Of a DNA stretch of 8,838 nt, positions 1 to 7,800 are shown piece by piece. Numbering within the stretch: position 1 is the first letter of the stretch; each line of letters opens with the position of its first letter. Source of the stretch: Clostridiales bacterium (GTDB lineage: Bacteria > Bacillota > Clostridia > Christensenellales > CAG-138). Location: contig JAAZFD010000025.1 in the NCBI GenBank assembly GCA_012511925.1, positions 1 to 8,838 on the forward strand, written 5' to 3'. The notes beneath the pieces were generated by a model. It saw nothing but the letters and a program-made list of their open reading frames with translations. It did no database searches and was not told the DNA's origin. Position numbers and translations under genes: made by a program.

Positions 1-62
1 ACGGTTAACTCGGTAAAACTCTTATAGTCCTTTAATAATTCAGCTATTCGTATGCTTTTCAT
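1..62 (-). CDS. Start of an unidentified gene, cut off by the window edge
   Basis: An ATG on the minus strand at 60-62 is preceded by AGGAG (68-72) with a 5-base gap, and opens a frame that stays open for 20 full codons to the edge. The peptide starts MKSIRIAELLKD and goes on with YKSFTEL; that is too short to assign a family, and I do not recognise it. It begins 16 bases after the stop of the acyl-CoA synthetase on the same strand, so it is probably the next gene of the same operon. It does not resemble the N-terminus of an IorA subunit, which would start directly into a thiamine-diphosphate enzyme domain. Existence is supported by the ribosome site, frame and operon spacing; function is unknown. 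Confidence 0.6.
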   Translation of the reverse strand, partial: MKSIRIAELLKDYKSFTELT

Positions 63-78
63 ATAATCTCCTAATGTT

Positions 79-2145
79 TTATAAATCTATTTTATCTCTT
101 TTGTCAAGTAATATTCTAACGTCGGCTACCACTGCACCGTGTTCATAAGCAAATACAGGGTTTATATCCGCTTCCGAAATACTTTCGTACATGAATGGCA
201 GCTTTGAAAGTTTTACAAGAATATCGCAAAGCGCATCTATATCTGCTTTATTGCCACCGCGCGCTCCCTGTAAAATCTCATAGCTTTTTGTTGATTTTAT
301 CATGTTAAGTGCGGCTTGGTGTGTTAAGGGTGCTATTCCTAATGCAATGTCCTTGAAAACCTCGGTATAGATTCCGCCCATTCCGAACATCACTACGGGT
401 CCGAATTGCGCATCACGAGTTAATCCCATCATCACCTCATAGCCCTTCTTGAGCATGGGATAGACGATAACGCCCAAGAATCCATAAAGCGTTTCTAATT
501 TTTTGAACGCCTCTATACATTCGAAGTCGTTTTTGATGTTAAGAATTACTCCGCCAACATCTGATTTATGAAGTATAGCAGGCGATACTACTTTCATGCA
601 AACAGGATACTCTATCTCGTTACACGCTTTTATAGCATCGTTGCTGTTGCTTGCGAATAGATGCTTTGGAATGCTTATGTCAACGCTGTCTAACAAGCGC
701 ATTGCTTGAGTTTCGAGTAGGCTTTTGCTGTCGCAACTGCACCCAAGCTCAAGCGACTCTATATCAGGGAAAAGGTCAATTTCCGTATTACTTGCCTTGT
801 ACTCATTATATTCAACGAGCTTTGATAGCGCGTTTGCTGCTCGTTCACCAGATGGGAACAGAACAACACCGCTGTTTGACAGCACTTTTTTAGCTTCTTC
901 TATATCGCTACCAATTTCAAATAAAGCGCATATGCACTTGTTGCTTTGCTTTGCAACCTTTGTTAATTCTTCTGCCACGGGCAAAGCCTGCAAGTGTGGA
1001 GTGCCAACATACATTACGATTGCTGCATCATACTCTTCCAAACAGGTGCTAAGTGCCTTTGCGTAGCCCATAGGCGTTGCACCTACTGTTAAATCGATTG
1101 GATTTGCAAGCCCTGCAAACGGGGGCAGGAACTCTTGTAGCTTGGATTTTACGGAATCCGACGGCGCACAAACTGTTAGCCCTGCATTCTCGCACATATC
1201 GGCAGTCATAACACCCGGGCCGCCCGAATTAGTGATGATTGCTACTTTCTTTCCGAAAATGTCTTTCTTAGCGGCAAAGATTTTCGCATAGTCGAACATA
1301 TCATCAGTTGTTATCGCACGAATACCACCGCAAACGGATATTGCCTTGTCGTAAACCATATCAGCACCAGCCATAGAGCCAGTATGCGACATTGCGGCGC
1401 GCTGTCCGCTTGATGTTCTGCCCGATTTAATAATGATTACAGGCTTAACAGCGGTTGCTTTTTGCAACACTTCCATGAATCGCCTGCCGTCTTTTATGTT
1501 TTCAACGTATAGCGTTATAACATCGATACTATCGTCATCTATAAGGTATTCTAAAAGCGAGGTTTCGTTTAGGTCTGCGCCATTTCCATAGCTTGCGAAC
1601 TTGCATATTCCTAAGCCGTTTTCGGTTGAAAGGTGCATTATTAAGCCGCCTACCGCTCCGCTTTGCGAAACGAGCGAAATTCTACCCTTGGCAGGTTGCG
1701 CTTCAATGGTTGCTAACAAAGAGTTTTCTGTGTTTGCTATGCCTGCGCAATTTGGACCTATGAAACGTATTGAATGCTTTTGTGCAATGCCAATAATTTC
1801 AGCTTCTAGTTCGTTATTGCCAGCTTCCGAAAAGCCAGAGCTGATAACTACAGCACCACGAACTCCAACCGCTCCACAATCCTCTAACACTTGAGGAACA
1901 GTAGCCGCAGGGCTTGAAATAAGCGCCAAATCAACTTTTTTATCGGCTAATTCCAGTATGCTTTTGTAGCCCTTTGAGTCTCCATGACCTATGCCTTTGG
2001 GGTTGATAATATAAATCTTTTTTGTATCGAAGCCGCCTTCAGTTAGGCGTTCCAATAATGCTCTGCCTAATTTTCCTTCCGAAACAGAGCCAAACAATGC
2101 AATAGAAGAGCAATAGAAAATTGAATCTATACGCAAATCACGCAT
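79..2145 (-). CDS. ADP-forming acyl-CoA synthetase (acetate--CoA ligase type), fused alpha and beta parts
   Basis: Predicted cytoplasmic enzyme of the NDP-forming acyl-CoA synthetase family, which converts acyl-CoA, ADP and phosphate to the free acid, CoA and ATP by way of phosphohistidine. The 688-residue chain has the usual length and order for an alpha-beta fusion: a CoA-binding Rossmann domain (about 13-105, SIALFGS), succinyl-CoA-ligase-like domains (about 150-445) and a C-terminal ATP-grasp domain (about 475-688). The SHTGSMAG motif holds the expected phosphorylated His254. LHKSDVGG holds the second conserved His526 of the beta part. FGPVVMFGMGG (581-591) and EADINPV (658-664) are typical ATP-grasp and metal-site segments. 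The ATG has GGAGGT (2151-2156) five bases upstream and lies inside the end of iorB (8-base overlap), so translation is probably coupled. Next to iorB, the likely substrate is an aryl- or branched acyl-CoA rather than acetyl-CoA alone; that is inference. No frameshift or missing motif is seen. Confidence 0.93.
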   Translation of the reverse strand: MRDLRIDSIFYCSSIALFGSVSEGKLGRALLERLTEGGFDTKKIYIINPKGIGHGDSKGYKSILELADKKVDLALISSPAATVPQVLEDCGAVGVRGAVVISSGFSEAGNNELEAEIIGIAQKHSIRFIGPNCAGIANTENSLLATIEAQPAKGRISLVSQSGAVGGLIMHLSTENGLGICKFASYGNGADLNETSLLEYLIDDDSIDVITLYVENIKDGRRFMEVLQKATAVKPVIIIKSGRTSSGQRAAMSHTGSMAGADMVYDKAISVCGGIRAITTDDMFDYAKIFAAKKDIFGKKVAIITNSGGPGVMTADMCENAGLTVCAPSDSVKSKLQEFLPPFAGLANPIDLTVGATPMGYAKALSTCLEEYDAAIVMYVGTPHLQALPVAEELTKVAKQSNKCICALFEIGSDIEEAKKVLSNSGVVLFPSGERAANALSKLVEYNEYKASNTEIDLFPDIESLELGCSCDSKSLLETQAMRLLDSVDISIPKHLFASNSNDAIKACNEIEYPVCMKVVSPAILHKSDVGGVILNIKNDFECIEAFKKLETLYGFLGVIVYPMLKKGYEVMMGLTRDAQFGPVVMFGMGGIYTEVFKDIALGIAPLTHQAALNMIKSTKSYEILQGARGGNKADIDALCDILVKLSKLPFMYESISEADINPVFAYEHGAVVADVRILLDKRDKIDL

Positions 2146-2728
2146 TTTTAACCTCCGAATTGAGTCCTATTTCAAGCGATTTAATGTTTAACTCTGAACC
2201 CTTTGAGAAGCGTTGAAGCATGGCAGTCTTTATATCTTGAGCTGTAAACATTTTCCCAACTGCGGTATGCGCAATACAAGCCCCTAATAGTACTATGTTT
2301 TGGGCAATATCTTCTGAATAATCCTCGGGGTTTAACACTTTGGGGTTTACTCCCTCTACCCTTGCAACAGAAATAACTGTGCTTACCTCGGGGTAGCTTG
2401 CACGCTTTAGCATAACATCGGTAGGCAACCATTTGTGTGCCCAAACCAAAATATCTCCGCCCTTTTTTATGTATTTTATAGCCTTTAAGGATTCCTGTAG
2501 CTCCATTGAGATTACGGCATCGGCGGTTTTTTCTGCGATTTCGGGTCCTGCTCCGCCCTGCCCTATACGCAACTGTGCCTTAACAAAGCCTCCTCTCTGT
2601 GCCATGCCCTTTGTGGGATAAAAGTTACACTCTAAGCCCTTGTTTTGAGCGGCAACGGCTAAAATCTCTGCAATCGTTAAAACGCCTTGACCGCCTATTC
2701 CTACAATATATAAATCTAACTTCTTCAT
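2138..2728 (-). CDS. iorB: Indolepyruvate/2-oxoacid:ferredoxin oxidoreductase beta subunit (gamma-domain type)
   Basis: 196 residues, the normal size for IorB, forming one pyruvate-ferredoxin-oxidoreductase gamma-type domain. The N-terminal glycine-rich motif VGIGGQGV (9-16) and the signature GMAQRGG (41-47), followed by a basic, hydrophobic strand (FVKAQLRIG), are diagnostic of this family. Together with IorA, which carries thiamine diphosphate and iron-sulphur clusters, the enzyme oxidises aryl pyruvates from aromatic amino acids to aryl-acetyl-CoA and reduces ferredoxin. The start ATG follows GGAGG (2733-2737). The stop TGA (2138-2140) lies within the start of the acyl-CoA synthetase gene, which would convert the acyl-CoA product to acid plus ATP. 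The catalytic IorA subunit is not next to it: the upstream neighbour is a carboxypeptidase and the downstream partial gene does not look like IorA. The true 2-oxo acid is not readable from sequence, and a related 2-oxoacid oxidoreductase gamma subunit is the main alternative. Confidence 0.87.
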   Translation of the reverse strand: MKKLDLYIVGIGGQGVLTIAEILAVAAQNKGLECNFYPTKGMAQRGGFVKAQLRIGQGGAGPEIAEKTADAVISMELQESLKAIKYIKKGGDILVWAHKWLPTDVMLKRASYPEVSTVISVARVEGVNPKVLNPEDYSEDIAQNIVLLGACIAHTAVGKMFTAQDIKTAMLQRFSKGSELNIKSLEIGLNSEVKNA

Positions 2729-2756
2729 GCTTCCTCCAATTATTTATTACACATAC

Positions 2757-2785
2757 ACTATAACCAATTTTGACGAATATAGCAA
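2757..2785 (-). promoter_or_regulatory. Possible sigma-A promoter for iorB and the acyl-CoA synthetase
   Basis: On the minus strand TTGCTA (2780-2785, 4 of 6 consensus) is separated by 17 bases from TATAGT (2757-2762, 5 of 6). It lies in the 76-base gap between the carboxypeptidase stop and the iorB start, giving an untranslated leader of about 20 bases that includes the GGAGG site. No convincing terminator hairpin is seen in the gap, so read-through from the carboxypeptidase gene is also possible. Confidence 0.42.
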
Positions 2786-2804
2786 TGTTTTGCAGGATAA
2801 TATA

Positions 2805-4214
2805 TTACATTCTCCTACGAACGCGATACTTGTTAGGGCGACTGTACTTAGCTCTCCTCGGCTTTCTTCTTGATAATTGAATAACAACTATTACGATTAC
2901 AATTCCTATACTTGCGGTTAGTAACCAAAACAGCCATGAGTAATAGGGGGTTTCTGGCGGCTCTACCGCTTCTACCTCTTGCCCTGCGCTTGTGCTTTCG
3001 TCCGATTTTTGAATCTTTTCAGAGGTTGTTAATGCGGCAGTGAAAATCACTTCATCGTTATATAGGTATTGCAGGCTTCCAACCGCTTCACCCGCATCCA
3101 CAGGTGCTTTTAACTCATTTTCACTTTCCGAATTGCTTAGTACAATCTTCAAGCCGAGCTTTGAAGCATTTTCTCGAATATCTTGAACATCGCTCTTTGG
3201 AATGCAAGCAAAGCTATTTTCTAAATCTATGTTAAGGGTAGTTTGCTTTATTAGAGAATCGGACACATTGCACGTAACTGTATTCGATAACCCTAAATCC
3301 GCAATATTTACAAGCTCAAAATTATTGAACCCAAAGTCAAATAGGCTTTTGGCTGCAACATATCTGTTTTCTCCGATTGTGGAATTATCGTCCATATCTC
3401 CAAACAATACTGCGATAAGCTCCATATCTCCTTTTTTAGCGGAGGTTACAATACATTTGCCAGCAAACATCGTATCACCAGTTTTTATGCCTGTTGCGTA
3501 TTCGTAAAGGAACGACTTTTTGTCGTCTACCTTTTTATGAATGAATCTGTTCGTGTTTTCAAGGATAAAGCCTTCAGAATGCCTGTTTGTTGAAGGTATG
3601 GTATGGACTTGAGTTGAAACAACCTGTCTAAATGTAGGGTTTTTCATAGCATAAGCAGAAGCAAGCGCAAGGTCATAAGCTGTTGTAAAATGCTCGGTAT
3701 TATCTAAGCCGTTGGGGTTTTTGAATTGAGTATCCTTCATGCCTAATGTAGCGCAATACTCGTTCATAATAACTGCAAAATCAGCAACCGAGCCAGAAAT
3801 ATGCTCGGCTATGGCACGTGCGGCATCGTTTCCCGAAACAAGCATCATTCCATATAATAAATCTTTTAGCTTCAACCTTTCACCAGGCTTTAAGCCCATT
3901 GATGAGCCTTTTGTCTCTACTCTATCGCCGATTGTAACCTCGGCTTCCAAATCGCCCTTTTCTATTGCGATTATTGCGGTAAGAACCTTTGTTGTGCTTG
4001 CAGGATACGCCTTTTCGTAGCCTCTTTTTTCGTATAAAACCTTGCCCGATTTTGCTTCATAAAGAAGCACATACTTAGAGCTGAAAGAAGCAAATTCAGC
4101 AGGGACTACAACTCCGTCAGTGCCGGTAGCCCTGGCACTACCAAAAAAACCTATGCAGTTTACGCATACAAATATCAGCGCAAACAGAAATATCGCAAGT
4201 CTAAAATTCTTCAA
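2805..4214 (-). CDS. dacF: D-alanyl-D-alanine carboxypeptidase (PBP5/DacF-like), membrane anchored
   Basis: A serine-type penicillin-binding protein that removes the terminal D-Ala from peptidoglycan pentapeptides, acting outside the membrane. All three active-site motifs are present (numbering from the start chosen here): STTK with Ser73 and Lys76, SGN at 127-129, and KTG at 244-246. A PBP5 C-terminal domain follows at about 297-395. The protein has a Sec signal peptide (residues 1-29, Lys/Arg then a hydrophobic core, cleavage probably after SARA). A single C-terminal transmembrane helix (about 427-447) is followed by a strongly basic tail of about 20 residues (RRKPRRAK, RRRM). The frame could open at a TTG at 4241, but I choose the TTG at 4214. 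It has AAGGAAGGG nine bases upstream, gives a textbook signal peptide, and lies about 36 bases after the predicted transcript start, whereas 4241 would lie only about nine. Length (469) is normal for clostridial DacF. The exact paralogue name (dacF versus dacA/dacB) is less certain than the family. Confidence 0.92.
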   Translation of the reverse strand: MKNFRLAIFLFALIFVCVNCIGFFGSARATGTDGVVVPAEFASFSSKYVLLYEAKSGKVLYEKRGYEKAYPASTTKVLTAIIAIEKGDLEAEVTIGDRVETKGSSMGLKPGERLKLKDLLYGMMLVSGNDAARAIAEHISGSVADFAVIMNEYCATLGMKDTQFKNPNGLDNTEHFTTAYDLALASAYAMKNPTFRQVVSTQVHTIPSTNRHSEGFILENTNRFIHKKVDDKKSFLYEYATGIKTGDTMFAGKCIVTSAKKGDMELIAVLFGDMDDNSTIGENRYVAAKSLFDFGFNNFELVNIADLGLSNTVTCNVSDSLIKQTTLNIDLENSFACIPKSDVQDIRENASKLGLKIVLSNSESENELKAPVDAGEAVGSLQYLYNDEVIFTAALTTSEKIQKSDESTSAGQEVEAVEPPETPYYSWLFWLLTASIGIVIVIVVIQLSRRKPRRAKYSRPNKYRVRRRM

Positions 4215-4223
4215 AATTTTTAA

Positions 4224-4232
4224 CCCTTCCTT
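4224..4232 (-). promoter_or_regulatory. Ribosome binding site that sets the dacF start
   Basis: AAGGAAGGG on the minus strand sits nine bases before the TTG at 4212-4214. It falls inside the longer reading frame that would start at 4241, which argues that those first nine codons are untranslated leader. The same nine bases precede the divergent pilin-type gene. Confidence 0.65.
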
Positions 4233-4256
4233 GGAATCCAAAATAAGTATAAGGCT

Positions 4257-4285
4257 ATTATAACGAATCTATTAGGTTTGTACAA
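4257..4285 (-). promoter_or_regulatory. Sigma-A-type promoter for dacF
   Basis: On the minus strand a perfect TATAAT (4257-4262) lies 17 bases downstream of TTGTAC (4280-4285, 3 of 6 consensus). Transcription would start near 4250. The -35 hexamer is part of an 8-base palindrome TTGTACAA (4278-4285), which might be an operator half or simply chance. Confidence 0.6.
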
Positions 4286-4594
4286 GTTGTTTGTGTATGA
4301 AATAGTTGTTATTCTCGAATCACTTTTCGCCTTCGCATAATTGGGGTAACCCCTTTTTTAATATTTTTGGCGTAAAAAAGATTTCACAAAAATATCACAT
4401 TTCATTTCATTCTAATCCTAACATTTTCGTAGCTTCGGTTAATGGCTTGTATTGTTTCATTTATTGGTGAAAAAATATGGCAAAAACGTATAAATTAAGT
4501 TCGGTTTATGTTGAATATGTGTCAATTAAGTTTTATAAAGTTTTAATATGGTTTAGTCTTATAACAAAATACAACGCATCTCTGTCTTAAATGT
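4286..4594. other. A+T-rich divergent intergenic stretch with no clear gene
   Basis: About 310 bases between the two divergent promoters. It is visibly richer in A and T than the genes on either side. A small perfect hairpin GGGG-TAA-CCCC followed by six T residues (4343-4359) resembles a minimal terminator on the plus strand, but no plus-strand transcript is known to end there. A 37-codon frame (4477-4590, plus) with a weak GGTGA site is the only notable small open frame and is not called as a gene. I see no tRNA, CRISPR, insertion-sequence end or long repeat. Confidence 0.6.
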
Positions 4595-4623
4595 TTGACA
4601 ATCAAAATGCCATGTATTAAAAT
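4595..4623 (+). promoter_or_regulatory. Near-consensus sigma-A promoter for the pilin-leader repeat protein
   Basis: A perfect TTGACA (4595-4600), a 17-base spacer and TAAAAT (4618-4623, 5 of 6 consensus) form the best promoter in the window. Transcription would begin near 4630, leaving a leader of about 107 bases. A perfect TATAAT at 4629-4634 is also present but has no matching -35 at the right distance. The strength of the match suggests substantial expression if no repressor or alternative control intervenes. Confidence 0.65.
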
Positions 4624-4665
4624 TAGAATATAATAGTACATACATATCGTAAGAAGTGTGCATTG

Positions 4666-4707
4666 TTTGGATTATTATGGTAGTAGGGGTAATAGCCTTA
4701 AGCCAAA
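4666..4707 (+). promoter_or_regulatory. Possible hairpin in the 5' leader
   Basis: In the predicted leader, TTTGG (4666-4670) can pair with CCAAA (4703-4707), and inside it TATTA (4673-4677) with TAATA (4690-4694), around a G-rich loop. The stem is weak and interrupted. I do not recognise a known riboswitch in it, including either cyclic di-GMP class. It ends 12 bases before the AAGGAAGGG ribosome site, so control of translation is conceivable but unproven. Confidence 0.2.
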
Positions 4708-4719
4708 TAACTAAAAAAT

Positions 4720-4730
4720 AAGGAAGGGAG
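4720..4730 (+). promoter_or_regulatory. Ribosome binding site of the repeat protein
   Basis: AAGGAAGGGAG ends seven bases before the ATG at 4738. In-frame stop codons at 4681, 4684, 4690, 4693, 4699 and 4708, with no other start codon after the last one, make this ATG the only possible start. Confidence 0.85.
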
Positions 4731-4737
4731 AGTTAGT

Positions 4738-4857
4738 ATGAAAAGAAATTACTCATACAAACGGGCTTTTACAATCGTAGAGTTAATTATTGTAATTGCG
4801 GTAATAGGTGTATTGGCGGCAATACTCATTCCCGCATTCACAAATATGATTGCAAAA
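4738..4857 (+). other. Prepilin-type leader and hydrophobic helix
   Basis: Residues 2-9 include Lys2, Arg3, Lys8 and Arg9, followed by Ala10 and then FTIVEL, with Phe11 at +1 and Glu15 at +5. The following residues to about 34 are almost all Ile, Val, Leu, Ala or Gly and end in LIPAF, as in pilins. A prepilin peptidase would cut between codons 4765-4767 and 4768-4770. The -1 residue is Ala rather than the usual Gly. Confidence 0.85.
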
Positions 4858-7800
4858 GCCAACGCAAAGGCAGCATTATCAGATGCTCGCAGCACGCTCA
4901 CCTCATATTTAGCCGAAAACTTGGCTATTATTGACGGTCAGATTGCAACAAGTATAGTAATCTTTATTCGAAAGGCTGGAGTATACTATATTTTCGGCTA
5001 TCAAAACAAAGGACCCGATATGGGTAAGCTGATGCAATCGGGAGGAAATCCATATCATTATGATGACCTCTCAGAACTCATCAACGACTACAACTGTACA
5101 GATGAAGACTTTATTGGTACTCCTGCAGAGGATCAATATGCCGTATATCTTAGAACCGAGCCATCTGGTTCAGGCGGCATGAAGTCGAAAACAAAAGATG
5201 GCGATATGGACGAAATAAACGACACATACGTAAATCTTACCGACAAGATGGGAGACGATTTACCGAATACATCAGAAGTGTTCGACGGTTTCCTAATCGG
5301 TATGATTTTTGATGCAGGCACTATTCCCCACGGTGGCGGTACGAACCCAGGAGAAAACCCCGGCGGTACGGAAACAGCTAAGGTAAAGATAACCTATGCA
5401 CCTGGTGGAGAAGGTGTAACAGGTATGCCCGAGCCTTTAGAGGTTGAGGTAGAAGCAAACAAGGAATTTCCGCTTCCTGTCGCACCGATAAGAACAGGTT
5501 ATAACTTTGATGGCTGGATGATTCCGGAAAGGGGTACATTTGGACCGACTCAGCTGGCAAAAGTGAGCAAACCCTGTACTATTACTGCCACTTGGGAAGC
5601 AAAAGAAGAATTTACATTAACATTTGACCCAGGTGAAGGCGGCACTTTTGTTCCTGCAAGCGGTTATTCATTTGTCGGCAACACGATTACGCTATACAAG
5701 GGCGAAGATATTGCTAATATCGTAATGAACTCAACGGCGACAAAAGCCAACCACGATTTCAAGGGCTGGTCGGATGACGGTGTGCGCTTCTTCTTAGACG
5801 ACTACTCGGGTCCCATTCAACTGAACGGCAACCTAACGCTTGTGGTTATTTGGGAGCAATCCAAGTACAGCATAACATATAGCCTTGATGACGGTGAGGG
5901 CGTAGGCACAAACGGCGGTAGCCATACAATGGGCTCAACCGTAAAGTTAACTAGCGATATTCCCACAAAGAGCGGCTATGTATTTTCGCGCTGGTATTGT
6001 GCTGAAAAGGATATGGAGTTCGGCGCTGGCGCAGATTATGTAATGCCTGGCAAAAATGTAACGCTTTTGGCGTTGTATATTCAAGAGTACACGATTACAT
6101 ACATAGCAGGCGGTGCAACAGGCACAGTGCCTACACAAGCGCCGGTAACACCAGGGACAGAGATTACAATTAAGTCGGCAGATGGTTTAACGGTGGATAA
6201 GAAAGTATTCGACGGTTGGAAATGTGCGGAAACCAACGAAACGAAATACCCCAACGATAAGGTTATTGTTAACCAAAACTTGAATTTCACAGCAATGTGG
6301 AAAGATGCTACTTACTATGTAACTTATGTTGACAATGACCATGGTAAAGCGCCTGTTGATGGCACTGCATACCAACAAGGCTTTCCATTTACTGTTAAGA
6401 ATATTACAGGCAACGTTGACGGCTATGAATTTATAGGCTGGCAAGCAAGCCATAACGGCACTGTATATCAGCCCAATGCAAATGTTGGAATGCCAAAGGA
6501 CGGTACAACGCTTACGGCTATTTGGAATAAGTTATCAAAGCTAACGCTCGTAATAGAGGGCTCAACCGAAAACGGTTTGACATTGGTTCAAGATGCAAGC
6601 AAAATCGTAGGCGGCAGCACATTCGTAAAAGAATACTTGAATGTTCCTGCTGGCAAAGACATTTACGACTACTTGTTCACAGACTCCAAGCTTTCATACG
6701 AAGCTGATTTGTACTACTTCAGAGGTTGGGTAAATAAGAATGACCCTGCTCAAACCTACAATGAAAATTATGTAGGTCCGATTGGTATGCCTACTAACGA
6801 TGCAACATTTGTAGTAGCTTGGGAGGGCAATCCGTTTAAGTTGACATTTGACCTAAACGGCGGTTCGGGTACGTTTAATTTGATTGAATTCTTCCCAGGC
6901 GATACGATTGCTATTCCTGCCACAGCTCCCACCATTGCAGGCGGTCAGTTGTTCATGGGATGGGAACGCTCCGATATGGTTGGCGGCGCTTTAATAGCTG
7001 CAGGCGGTAACATTATCAACGCTCCCGCAAACAATATCGAGCTTAAAGCTATGTGGGCGAACCCTGAATTCTATGTAGAGTACGACAAAAACGGCGGTAC
7101 AGCTGCCCCTGCTAATGCAACCGTAAACTGTGCAACTGCTGGTGAATATACCATACCCATGGCTCCGCCAATGAACAGAGCGGGATACACTTTTGGCGGT
7201 TGGGCGGCATCGCATAACGGGCAGACTTATCAGTCTGGTGGAAAAGTTCCCTATACACTAGATTTTGCAGGTTCAACAGTAACTTTAACAGCTCAATGGA
7301 CTGTTCAAACTCGAACCGTAACATATAATGCAAATGGTGGCACGGGTACATTAACAGACCCCAATAGTCCGTACAACTACAACTCTGTGGTTACTGTATT
7401 AAACAACACATTTACATTCAGCGGAAGCGAATTTATAAAATGGAACACTGCAGCCAACGGCACAGGTACTGATTATTTGGCAGGTGCGACATTCAGTATT
7501 ACAGCCAACACAACTCTCTACGCACAATGGGAGGCAAAAGCAGCACAAACCTACACCATTACCTTCACCCTCTACGATGCATTTAACGGTGAATCGGCTG
7601 GAACGAAGGATGTTGTAAAGGAGATGTCCCAAGGAGAGTCGATTACTATTAACAACGCAAACTTTACTACATACATACCCGGCTACAAACCCTATAGTAC
7701 ATCAAACTACTTTGCTTCCACGTACTCAAAGACGATAACAGCCGGTGCTCAAACAGCTATCAACGGCGGTTCGATTGATGTATATGCCTTTGTAGATGTA

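Noticed and set aside
651..1894. Several plus-strand open frames of 80-113 codons opposite the acyl-CoA synthetase
   Set aside because: They are shadows of a well-supported gene on the minus strand, have no ribosome sites worth noting and encode no recognisable protein.
2181..2444. An 87-codon minus-strand frame inside iorB
   Set aside because: It lies in another frame of a gene with diagnostic motifs and has no separate ribosome site.
4343..4359. GGGG-TAA-CCCC hairpin followed by six T residues, resembling a rho-independent terminator
   Set aside because: The stem is only four pairs and no gene on the plus strand ends upstream of it; all genes to the left are on the minus strand.
4629..4634. 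Perfect TATAAT as the -10 of the repeat-protein promoter
   Set aside because: No -35-like hexamer lies 16-18 bases upstream; TAAAAT at 4618-4623 pairs with a perfect TTGACA at a 17-base distance and is preferred.
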